Both the position numbers and the translations under genes were made by a program. From Calditrichota bacterium (GTDB taxonomy: Bacteria > Calditrichota > Calditrichia > RBG-13-44-9 > J075), in NCBI GenBank assembly GCA_024275555.1, contig JAJRYW010000201.1:1-18962 (forward strand): a stretch of 18,962 bases of DNA. The letters are read 5' to 3'. This document shows, piece after piece, positions 1 through 6,597 of this stretch. Below the pieces are notes generated by a model. That model searched no databases, was not told the DNA's origin, and was given only the letters and a program-made list of their open reading frames with translations. How positions within the stretch are numbered: position 1 is the stretch's first letter; every line of letters starts with the position of its first letter.

Positions 1-1
1 C

Positions 2-352
2 TACTGTCCGCACCACCCGGAGTATGGGCCGCCGGAGTACCGGCAGCGCTGCCAGTGCCGCAAACCGGCGCCGGGGCTGTTCCGGCAAGCCGCCCGGGAC
101 CACCGGATTCACCTGGCCGCTTCCTGGATTATCGGGGATAAGTTCAGCGATGTGGAGGCGGGCAAGCGGTTGGGCATGAGGGCTGTGCTGGTGCTTACCG
201 GGGCGGGACGGGAGCATCTCCGCCGATTCGGCGACAACCCCGATTATCCCCAGCCGGATTATATTGCCGAGGATATTGCCGGAGCCGCCCGGCTTATTCC
301 GGCGCTGCCGGAGGATCATTCCGACCAGGATGCGTCCACATCGGCTTCCTGA
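2..352 (+). CDS. gmhB: D-glycero-D-manno-heptose 1,7-bisphosphate 7-phosphatase, C-terminal part (HAD family)
   Basis: The gene is cut by the window start; about 116 C-terminal residues remain. The first visible residues form the zinc-loop signature of GmhB/HisB-N phosphatases, CPHHPE followed by CQCRKP. Next come IIGDKFSDVEAG (the HAD motif with the conserved GDK and SD) and a VLVLTGAG segment. The family removes the 7-phosphate of heptose bisphosphate in the cytoplasm during synthesis of ADP-heptose for the LPS core. The N-terminal catalytic DxD loop lies outside the window, so activity cannot be judged. The last residues (after about LIPALPED) are a low-complexity tail that overlaps the end of the oppositely oriented NACHT gene by 37 bp. 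A histidinol-phosphatase role is a less likely alternative. Confidence 0.85.
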   Translation, partial: YCPHHPEYGPPEYRQRCQCRKPAPGLFRQAARDHRIHLAASWIIGDKFSDVEAGKRLGMRAVLVLTGAGREHLRRFGDNPDYPQPDYIAEDIAGAARLIPALPEDHSDQDASTSAS

Positions 353-2232
353 GCCTGGCGGGAAGGCTGCGCCGGCGCCTGATCGCTCACCGCCCGCACA
401 TAAAGCTCATTCCCGGCAGGGTCGCCGCTGCTGCAATCGCCCAGGTCGAACCCCACCATCCAGACCAGGTTTTCTTCGTCGCAGTCGGCCGTCCAGATGG
501 CATTTATGTGCTGATCAAAAAGCGGATGAATAAAGCCGTTGCTGTTCCCGGCGTTTGGCCGCAGCAGGCTCAACGCCTCTTCCAGGGTCGGCAGACGCCA
601 GGAGGAGACGCCGCCAAAACCGGACTCATTCAAATCCATCAAATAGTTTTCCACCCGGGAAAAGTGCATTGGAGAATTTGATCCCCCTTTTTGCCAATAC
701 AAACCGGTGATGTTGTCGTAAACGACCTCGGGCGCCTCCGGCGGGAGGGGACGATAACAGGCCGGCAAGCCGGTTCCGCTGCTATGCCATTTTGATTCGA
801 AAAAATGATAGCGTTCCAGGATACTCCCGATTTCTTCCCGTTTGACCACGGTCGCCCGGGAGCGCAGCTTCAGGACCGGTTCAAACCGGAAGGACTCCAG
901 CCGGGACAAATCTCCCCGGATAATCTGCTGATCCACCTTCCCTTGCTCGGCAAAGATGTCGCTGAGAATTTCCAGGGCAAAACGCTTCATCACCTCGGTC
1001 CAGGGCATGGAGCCGGGGGGCAGAGTTTTGTCGGCCCGGAAACGTTTCATTAAATAGTACTCGAAAAAGGTGAAATGAGCAAAGCTGTAGTTGCCGGCCT
1101 TGTCGCAATAAAGAAAAGCCTCCGGGCCCAATTTCCATTTATTCAGCGGGGTAAACAGGCGGGGCTGGCGAGCGATAAGCTGCTCGACCTCTTCTTCGGG
1201 GAGGAAAAAACTTTCGCGGTTGGCGACGCCGCGGTAGATCGTCGCAGCCAGTTCTTCCAGGAAGGCCGAGAGCGCCGCTTCATCAACCCACCAACTGCAC
1301 TTGCCAAGCCAATGATGTTCCAGGATTTGGTAGCATTGAAACATGGAGTGCTTTTCCGGGGGGTGTTCCAGGAAAGCAACGCTGCGGCTAAGCAAGAAGG
1401 GGTATTTAAACCATTCCGGATTCCGTTTCCGCCATTCCCGGATTTTGCGTCGATTTGCCGGACGTCCGACGCCGGCGCGCCGGGCAATAATACGCCGGGT
1501 CTGCTCCGGGTCCGGCGCCGGAAGCCGCAGCACATCAAACCGGAATACCCGGGAGCCGTCCGACGCCGGGGCGGTGATAATAAAACTGTCCTCCCCGGGG
1601 GCGTTCAACAGCTTTTCCGGCATAAAAGCGGGGCGGCAGGTGAAGATAACCTGCCGGAAGCGGGCGCAACGCGCCATCAAATAGGCCAGGCGGTTTTGAA
1701 CGGATTGGAAGGCCTGCCAATCTTCATTTAAGCCGTCCAAAATAAGCACGGTTTCCGAGGGGTTGGGAATGTTCGCCAGGCGCTCCTCAACTTCGGGGCT
1801 GTTTAAAAACAGCAATTTGGGATGATAGGGAAGGCGTTTTCTCCGGCGCAGGTAAAGATAATAGTGTACGGCAAAAGCGCTCTTTCCGCTGCCGGCCTCG
1901 CCGAGCAGCAGGATAGGATTTGTGGCCGCGCCCCGGGCCAGGCGCTCTTCCAGCCATTCAAACAAATCGCCGGGCGGGACCACCGAGTAGTCGGTTCCGG
2001 CAGGAATAGGAGCACGGGTATAGTCGCGCAGCCAATCCTGAAAACGCGCTTTGGCGAACATTTCCGGGGGCAGGTCGCGTTCCAACAGCCGTAGACGATA
2101 CCACCGCTGTAATTGAGGCCAAAACAAACCGATCACAAACAGCACAAAACCCAACAACGCCAGAAAGTGGAATACCTGCCACTGGGAAGGATGCAGAAAA
2201 GATACCAACAGCTTGAGGAATGCTTTGCTCAT
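316..2232 (-). CDS. Membrane-anchored NACHT (STAND) NTPase with C-terminal DUF1566/Lcl-like domain
   Basis: The 638-residue protein has one hydrophobic segment at about residues 18-40, then a basic stretch, so the bulk is probably cytoplasmic. A NACHT-type P-loop NTPase follows: Walker A GEAGSGKS at 111-118, Walker B LILDGLNE at 163-170 with the DGxxE form typical of NACHT, and a sensor-like VIFTCRP near 195-201. Around residues 380-397 YSFAHFTFFEYYLMKRF resembles the HxxFxEY hallmark that ends the winged-helix part of NACHT proteins. Residues about 503-617 match the DUF1566/Lcl fold: VVYDNITGLYWQ, SSWRLPTLEEALSLL, IWTAD, VGFDLG, YVRAVS. No repeat sensor (WD40, TPR, LRR) is visible. STAND ATPases act as ligand-gated switches in signalling, cell death or phage defence; which applies here is unknown. 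It stands alone, divergent from the DinB-like gene, and its 3' end overlaps gmhB. The start ATG is weakly supported: no strong Shine-Dalgarno is seen. Confidence 0.8.
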   Translation of the reverse strand: MSKAFLKLLVSFLHPSQWQVFHFLALLGFVLFVIGLFWPQLQRWYRLRLLERDLPPEMFAKARFQDWLRDYTRAPIPAGTDYSVVPPGDLFEWLEERLARGAATNPILLLGEAGSGKSAFAVHYYLYLRRRKRLPYHPKLLFLNSPEVEERLANIPNPSETVLILDGLNEDWQAFQSVQNRLAYLMARCARFRQVIFTCRPAFMPEKLLNAPGEDSFIITAPASDGSRVFRFDVLRLPAPDPEQTRRIIARRAGVGRPANRRKIREWRKRNPEWFKYPFLLSRSVAFLEHPPEKHSMFQCYQILEHHWLGKCSWWVDEAALSAFLEELAATIYRGVANRESFFLPEEEVEQLIARQPRLFTPLNKWKLGPEAFLYCDKAGNYSFAHFTFFEYYLMKRFRADKTLPPGSMPWTEVMKRFALEILSDIFAEQGKVDQQIIRGDLSRLESFRFEPVLKLRSRATVVKREEIGSILERYHFFESKWHSSGTGLPACYRPLPPEAPEVVYDNITGLYWQKGGSNSPMHFSRVENYLMDLNESGFGGVSSWRLPTLEEALSLLRPNAGNSNGFIHPLFDQHINAIWTADCDEENLVWMVGFDLGDCSSGDPAGNELYVRAVSDQAPAQPSRQAQEADVDASWSE

Positions 2233-2342
2233 TGCCGCTCTACCGAATTTTTAAACCCCTGAATCATTTATACGAAGACGGAACCCATTGGGCTGTTGTG
2301 GCAGTTAAAAATAAAGATACGTTTTCCCGGGCCGATAAGCAA

Positions 2343-2371
2343 TTGAGTTTCTTTCTCCCGAATCGTATTTT
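2343..2371 (+). promoter_or_regulatory. Candidate sigma-70-like promoter of the DinB-like gene
   Basis: TTGAGT (2343-2348) and TATTTT (2366-2371) are separated by exactly 17 bp. Each box matches 4 of 6 consensus bases. It would give a leader of about 95 nt. The surrounding 240 bp spacer also has to hold the divergent promoter of the NACHT gene, for which I see no clear pair of boxes. This is a consensus match only. Confidence 0.3.
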
Positions 2372-2471
2372 ATCATAGTTCCGGAAATGGCGCACGGGAA
2401 AAACTTCTGCCTGTTTTTTTACAGAAAGCGGGTATCCAGGGATCATTTTAAAAAGCAGGAGGGAACCGGCA

Positions 2472-2987
2472 GTGTTTGACCGCCCGGGATTTAGCGAATG
2501 TGCGACGTTCTACCACCACTACCTGCGCCAGGCGCCGGAGGGCAACATCATTACCTTTCTGGAGAAGCAACTTGAGCGGGCGCTCACTTTATTCGAAACC
2601 ATTGATGAGGAGCAGGCCGGCTTCCGCTACCAGCCCGGTAAATGGAGCATTAAAGAAGTGCTGGGGCATCTGACCGATACAGAGCGGGTTTTTGCCTACC
2701 GGGCGCTCTGCTTTGCCCGCCGCGACCCGCAGCCGCTGCCGGGAATGGAGCAGGATGATTATGTCTTGCAGGCCAACTTTAACGAACGCTCCTGGACAGA
2801 TTTGGTGGAAGAGTTTAATTACCTGCGCCGCAGCAATTTAGTCCTGTTTAAAAGCTTCGACCCGTCCCTGGCCAGGGTAGTCGGAACGGCCAGCGGGGTC
2901 CCCTTTACCCTGCGCGCTTTAATTTACATTATCGCCGGGCATACCGAGCATCACCTCAAGATTCTCGGGGAGCGCTACCTGAGTTAA
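2472..2987 (+). CDS. DinB/YfiT-like family protein (metal-binding four-helix bundle)
   Basis: A 171-residue protein of the DinB_2 type. Family members are four-helix-bundle proteins that bind a divalent metal through three histidines; many are thiol (for example bacillithiol) S-transferases and most are uncharacterised. Visible signatures are the EEQAGFRYQPGKWSIKEVLGHLTDTERVF segment, given here only as the region around residues 46-74, with His66 as first ligand, and AGHTEHH near the C-terminus with His157 and His161 as an HxxxH pair. This spacing fits the YfiT metal site. The start is GTG at 2472, preceded by the near-perfect Shine-Dalgarno AGGAGGG about 9 nt upstream. It is a single gene; the following gene starts 132 bp later. 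The substrate is unknown, and no thiol-synthesis gene is nearby. Confidence 0.85.
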   Translation: MFDRPGFSECATFYHHYLRQAPEGNIITFLEKQLERALTLFETIDEEQAGFRYQPGKWSIKEVLGHLTDTERVFAYRALCFARRDPQPLPGMEQDDYVLQANFNERSWTDLVEEFNYLRRSNLVLFKSFDPSLARVVGTASGVPFTLRALIYIIAGHTEHHLKILGERYLS

Positions 2988-3119
2988 GCAGCGCAGCAAC
3001 AATCATCAGAAAAGAAGAGAGGCTTCTTCAACTAAACGATGATTATTTGCTCGCCGGAACAGTGCGGCAGGATGATTATAAAAGGCAATTTGTTATGCAA
3101 TAAAACCAGCGAGGCAATC

Positions 3120-4805
3120 ATGGAAATCAATCCTTTCAACCAGCCCGGGCCGGAATTAGGCAATCAGTATCTGGAAGACCGGGTTCTACGTTCCTACCTC
3201 AGACGGGCGCTCCCGGCGGATATTTTGGAGGCCGTCGAAGCAGACCTCCTGGAAATGGGAGAGTTGAGCGGCAACGAACTGTATCAATTGCAATTAAACG
3301 ATCGGTTAAACTAACCGCGCCTTATCCAGTGGAGCCCCTGGGGGGAGCGGATCGATGAAATCGAGCTCAGCCCGCTTTGGAAACGGGCCGAACGGATTTC
3401 CGCGGAAAAGGGCCTGACGGCGATTCCTTACGAGAAAGCCTACGGCCGGTTTTCGCGCATCGTCCAGTTTGCCCTGGTGTATTTATTTCATCCTTCTTCG
3501 GATGTTTACACCTGCCCCCTGGCCATGAGCGACGGGGCCGCCAAGACCTTGCTGCGTTCCGGCAATACGGCGCTCATCGAGCGCGCCCTGCCTCATCTGA
3601 CAACCCGCGACCCCCGGCGGTTTTGGACCAGCGGACAGTGGATGACCGAATCGACCGGCGGTTCGGACGTCGGTTCCTCGGAGACCATTGCCCGCAAAGA
3701 CGAGGCGGGCCAATGGCGTTTATATGGCCGGAAATGGTTTGCCTCGGCAGCCACTTCGCAAATGACCTTAACCCTGGCGCGACCGGAGGGCAATCCTCCC
3801 GGCGGAAAAGGCCTGGCCTTATTTTACCTGGAAACCCGAAACGACCGGGGCGCTCTGAACCGGATTAAAATGTTACGGCTGAAGGATAAGCTGGGCACCC
3901 GGAAAGTGCCAACCGCAGAATTGATGCTGGAAGGGACCCCGGCGCAACTGGTCTATGGCCCGGATAACGGGGTGCATAACATCATTCCCATGCTGCATAT
4001 CACCCGCACCTGGAACAGTGTTACCAGCGTGGCGGCCATGCGCCGGGGAATTGCCCTGGCCCGGGACTATGCCGCCAAACGCAGCGCCTTCGGGGCCCCG
4101 CTTTCTCAGCAGCCTCTGCACCTGGACACCCTGGCTGCTCTCCAGGCGGAGTTCGAGGCCGCTTTTCACCTTTCCTTCTACCTGATTGAATTGCTGGGCC
4201 GGGATGAAGCCGGCGAACTCAGTGAGTCGGAAACCGCGCTGCTGCGGATGCTTACTTCCGTGGTCAAACTGACCACCGGCCGGGCGGTGACGCCGGCTAT
4301 CTCCGAGGTGCTGGAAGCCATCGGCGGAGCCGGATATGTGGAAGACACCGGCCTGCCCTTATTGCTGCGGGACAGCCAGGTTTTCCCGATTTGGGAGGGA
4401 ACCACTAACGTGCTTTCCCTGGATACGCTTAAGGCGCTCCGGGAACCGGCCGCGATCATCGCCTTGCAGGAGCGCTTTGCTAAAGCAAGGGAATCCCAGA
4501 AAATAGCGCCGCTACAGGCTTTGGGGAAACAGGCTGACCAGGCCCTGGCAAGCGCCGTCGCCTGGCTGAACAACGCCAAAGAGGACGCGGCTCTCCAGGC
4601 CGGGGCAAGAGGGCTGGCCCTGACGCTGGGGCGGAGCCTGGCCCTGGCCTTGCTGGCGGAACACGCCCAATGGGCCATCGATCATGAGCAGGATCGTCGT
4701 CCCCTGGCGGCGGCGCAACGATTTGCTGCTTCCGGGATTCGTTTTATCCGCGATGCCGATCTATCCCAAAATCAAGCCCTGGCTAATGATACACCCCTGA
4801 ATTAA
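3120..4805 (+). pseudogene. AidB-like acyl-CoA dehydrogenase, interrupted by an in-frame TAA (codon 65)
   Basis: The frame from ATG 3120 (GAGG-type Shine-Dalgarno just upstream) to TAA 4805 codes for an acyl-CoA dehydrogenase family flavoprotein of 561 positions, broken once by TAA at 3312-3314. Homology-like text continues in the same frame on both sides: NPFNQPGPELGNQY with RVLRSYLRRALP before it, and PRLIQWSPWGERIDE directly after it. The flavoprotein core is intact: WMTESTGGSDVG near 174-185, GRKWFASAATS, the LHITRTWNSVTS and RRGIALARDYAAKRSAFG segments, and FPIWEGTTNVLS near 422-433. These are typical of the AidB subgroup, whose E. coli member is an alkylation-response protein; physiological substrates are mostly unclear. 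A single GAA or similar to TAA change explains the lesion, so this is a recent nonsense pseudogene, a sequencing error, or a readthrough case. Restart at GTG 3477 would give a 442-residue protein lacking the N-terminal domain. An upstream ATG at 3039 adds residues unlike the family and was not chosen. Confidence 0.8.
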
Positions 4806-4844
4806 TGTTTGGCAACCCGGATCATTCAATTCCCGTTTCCTTCT

Positions 4845-4868
4845 CGTTCCAGGCTCATGCCTGGAACG
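4845..4868. repeat. Palindromic repeat copy 1, possible terminator of the AidB-like gene
   Basis: Perfect 10 bp arms CGTTCCAGGC / GCCTGGAACG around a TCAT loop, 40 bp after the stop codon. It is followed by CTCTTTT, so on the + strand it has the shape of a Rho-independent terminator. Its flank (reverse-complemented, GCGGAGCTTTTATTGA) matches the leader sequence of copies 3 and 4, so this copy lies in the opposite orientation. Confidence 0.7.
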
Positions 4869-4978
4869 CTCTTTTCAATAAAAGCTCCGCTTTCCCACCA
4901 CCAGCATTATATTGGTTAAAAGCAGTATGATTGTGTCCCAACGGGTATATGTTGACCTCGAACGGGCAAAAAAGCAGT

Positions 4979-5000
4979 GTTCCAGGCCGGAGCCTGGAAC
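4979..5000. repeat. Palindromic repeat copy 2
   Basis: Perfect 9 bp arms GTTCCAGGC / GCCTGGAAC around a CGGA loop. It follows an AAAGCAG leader as in copies 3 and 4, but the middle of the leader (GAGCTTTATATGAGAG) is missing, so this copy is shorter. Confidence 0.75.
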
Positions 5001-5035
5001 GAGGTTAGGTCTTGTTTTGGGACGGGTTATAGTTT

Positions 5036-5095
5036 AAAAGCAGAGCTTTATATGAGAGTGGCGTTCCAAGCAAGAGCTTGGAACGAGGGGGATAA
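5036..5095 (+). repeat. 60 bp direct repeat unit with palindrome, copy 3
   Basis: The unit starts AAAAGCAGAGCTTTATATGA and carries the palindrome CGTTCCAAGC-AAGA-GCTTGGAACG at 5062-5085, then GAGGGGGATAA. It matches the unit at 5129-5188 at 57 of 60 positions. It contains no coding signal of its own. Confidence 0.85.
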
Positions 5096-5128
5096 ACTAT
5101 ATTCGCGGATTAATTCACGCCTCTATAA

Positions 5129-5188
5129 AAAAGCAGAGCTTTATATGAGAGGAGCGTTCCAAGCAGGAGCTTGGAACGAGGGGGATAA
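5129..5188 (+). repeat. 60 bp direct repeat unit with palindrome, copy 4
   Basis: The unit has the same leader and the palindrome CGTTCCAAGC-AGGA-GCTTGGAACG at 5155-5178. The differences from copy 3 are two adjacent leader bases and one loop base. The two units are separated by 33 bp that include an inverted copy of the CGTGAATTA motif (5111-5127). Confidence 0.85.
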
Positions 5189-5224
5189 TCAATAATGATT
5201 TCGGTTTTACATCTTTTTTCTCAG

Positions 5225-5464
5225 TTATAGACCCGTGAATTAGTATGAAAATGAAATTGTTTAAATATGATGAACGAGTTTTCCATGAAATTTCCCCACC
5301 CCGGCCCTCCCCGAAATCGGGGAGGGAGGCCGGTTTCCCCCCGATTTCGGGCTTCGTCGTGAGCTCAGCCGAACGGAGGATTAAGGGGGGATATTACTAT
5401 TGCATGAAGGCAACTACACAAATACATTGCATTTTTTCGGAAACTAATTCACGTCTCAATAATA
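5225..5464. repeat. MITE-like dispersed repeat, copy A
   Basis: The left edge reads TTATAGACCCGTGAATTAGT. At the right, 5443-5462, ACTAATTCACGTCTCAATA is its imperfect inverted copy, with the 11 bp CGTGAATTAGT core exact. Inside is a strong hairpin, CCCTCCCCGA-AA-TCGGGGAGGG (5305-5326), and a weaker CCCGATTTCGGG. The first 115 bp (5225-5339) recur at 18825-18939 with 109 of 115 identical positions. No transposase is encoded. Short length, terminal inverted repeats and a second copy in the window suggest a non-autonomous mobile element. The true right boundary is uncertain, because copy B runs off the window. Confidence 0.6.
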
Positions 5465-5528
5465 TATCGCGTCAATAAAGCAGCCGGCGTTTGCAAGAAA
5501 ACGAACAGGCGATCACAGAAATTGAACG

Positions 5529-5557
5529 TTGAGAAGCCGAGGATTTTTTCGTACAAT
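5529..5557 (+). promoter_or_regulatory. Promoter of the M50 protease operon
   Basis: TTGAGA (5529-5534) and TACAAT (5552-5557) are spaced by exactly 17 bp, matching 4 of 6 and 5 of 6 sigma-70 consensus bases. Transcription would start near 5564, about 20 nt before the ATG at 5584, with the Shine-Dalgarno GAAAGGAA in between. It is the best promoter match in the window. Confidence 0.55.
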
Positions 5558-5583
5558 AGCCTTCCGATTAACGAAAGGAAGAT

Positions 5584-6582
5584 ATGCGCAGCGAAGAACG
5601 TCCTGAGATTCCCGTACCGATTAAGATACTGACTCCTTCGGAATATTTGCATCCGCCGGTAAAACATCGCTATTGGCTGCACCTGCTGCTCTTTGTGCTG
5701 ACGGTTTTATCCACCATGATGGTGGGCGCCAGCCTGGTGGGAGTAGATTTTGGAGCGATTTTAGGGCAACCTTCTTTGCTATGGGCCGGCGCACCGTATT
5801 CCTTCGCCCTGCTGGCCATCCTCACTTGCCACGAGATGGGACACTACCTGGCAGCGAAACATCATAACATTCGGGTAACCCTGCCGTTTTACATCCCTTT
5901 GCCGATTCCCTATATTTTTCACTTCGGCACCATGGGCGCTTTCATCCGCATTAAATCGCCCATCCCCAACCGCCGTGCGCTGATGGATGTGGCGGTGGCC
6001 GGGCCGATTGCCGGCTTTATCGTCAGCCTGGCCTTTCTGTTCTACGGCTACCTGACCTTGCCGGATTTACCGGGCATCATCGCCCAGGTAGAGAAAATCC
6101 ATCCCTGGCAAACCGTACCCACCGGGGATGCGCTCACCTTCGGCGAATCGCTGCTCTTTTATTTTTTCAATCATGTCGTAGCCCCCTACCCGCTGCCGGT
6201 AAATTTTATGAGCGAGGTGTATCACTTTCCTTTCCTCTGCGCGGGCTGGATCGGGCTGCTGATCACCGCTATCAATCTTATCCCCATCGGCCAGTTGGAC
6301 GGCGGTCATACTATTTACGCGCTCTTCGGGCCCCGCGCGGTACGGGTCAGCAAAATTGCTTATGGGATGATCGGGGTGCTAACCGCCTTTCTGATCTGGC
6401 AATTCCAGGCCAACGGCGGACAATGGATTCTGTGGATGATCATCCTGGCCCTGATCGGCCTGCGCCATCCGCCCACCTTGAATGATGAACTGGAGATTCA
6501 TCCTTCTCAGCGTTATCTGGGCTGGATATGTATTTTGATCTTTTTCCTCTGTTTCATCCCTTTACCGATCTATTTTGCCTGA
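5584..6582 (+). CDS. Site-2 protease family intramembrane metalloprotease (peptidase M50)
   Basis: A 332-residue polytopic membrane protein. The zinc-protease motif HEMGH is at residues 83-87 inside a hydrophobic segment, and the second catalytic motif NLIPIGQLDGGH (third ligand Asp239) lies in a later membrane segment. This is the S2P/M50 arrangement. Between them come the conserved MGAFIRIKSPIPNRRALMDVAVAGP loop at about 119-143 and an AGPIAGF helix. There are about seven or eight membrane spans and no PDZ domain, so it resembles the compact or plastid EGY-type members more than RseP. S2P proteases cut membrane-bound substrates such as anti-sigma factors; the substrate here is unknown and no sigma or anti-sigma gene is adjacent. 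ATG 5584 is supported by GAAAGGAA upstream. The next gene starts 15 bp after the stop, so the two are an operon. Confidence 0.9.
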   Translation: MRSEERPEIPVPIKILTPSEYLHPPVKHRYWLHLLLFVLTVLSTMMVGASLVGVDFGAILGQPSLLWAGAPYSFALLAILTCHEMGHYLAAKHHNIRVTLPFYIPLPIPYIFHFGTMGAFIRIKSPIPNRRALMDVAVAGPIAGFIVSLAFLFYGYLTLPDLPGIIAQVEKIHPWQTVPTGDALTFGESLLFYFFNHVVAPYPLPVNFMSEVYHFPFLCAGWIGLLITAINLIPIGQLDGGHTIYALFGPRAVRVSKIAYGMIGVLTAFLIWQFQANGGQWILWMIILALIGLRHPPTLNDELEIHPSQRYLGWICILIFFLCFIPLPIYFA

Positions 6583-6597
6583 TCACAAGGATAAGCT

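Larger units (their letters stand above)
4806..5583. other. Repeat-rich intergenic region between the AidB-like gene and the M50 operon
   Basis: This 778 bp spacer holds no credible gene. Two kinds of repeat fill it: four palindromes of the GTTCCAgGC...GCcTGGAAC type at its left side and a hairpin-bearing, MITE-like unit at its right side. The promoter of the downstream operon lies at the extreme right. Open frames here are translations of the repeats (they read FQAGAWNEG again and again) and are not genes. The base composition of the non-repeat stretches is visibly more AT-rich than that of the genes. Confidence 0.75.

Noticed and set aside
2264..2446. 60-residue open frame on the - strand between the NACHT and DinB-like genes
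   Set aside because: No ribosome site and no family resemblance. It occupies the region where the divergent promoters must lie.
3039..3119. Upstream ATG extending the AidB-like protein by 27 residues
   Set aside because: The extra residues (MIICSPEQCGRM...) do not look like the family N-terminus, and the ATG at 3120 has its own GAGG site and begins with the conserved NPFNQP segment.
3312..3480. Frameshift as the cause of the AidB-like gene disruption
   Set aside because: Family-like sequence on both sides of the TAA is in the same frame (3120, 3312 and 3477 agree), so a substitution explains it without any insertion or deletion.
4845..5188. Possible CRISPR array
   Set aside because: Only four copies, with unequal spacing and one in reverse orientation. 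The spacers contain further repeat sequence, and no cas genes are present.
4977..5195. 72-residue open frame reading FQAGAWNEG repeatedly
   Set aside because: It is the translation of the palindromic repeat units. It has no ribosome site and stays open only because the units happen to lie in frame.
5245..5478. 77-residue open frame inside the MITE-like unit
   Set aside because: It runs straight through the hairpins, has no Shine-Dalgarno, and resembles no protein family I know.
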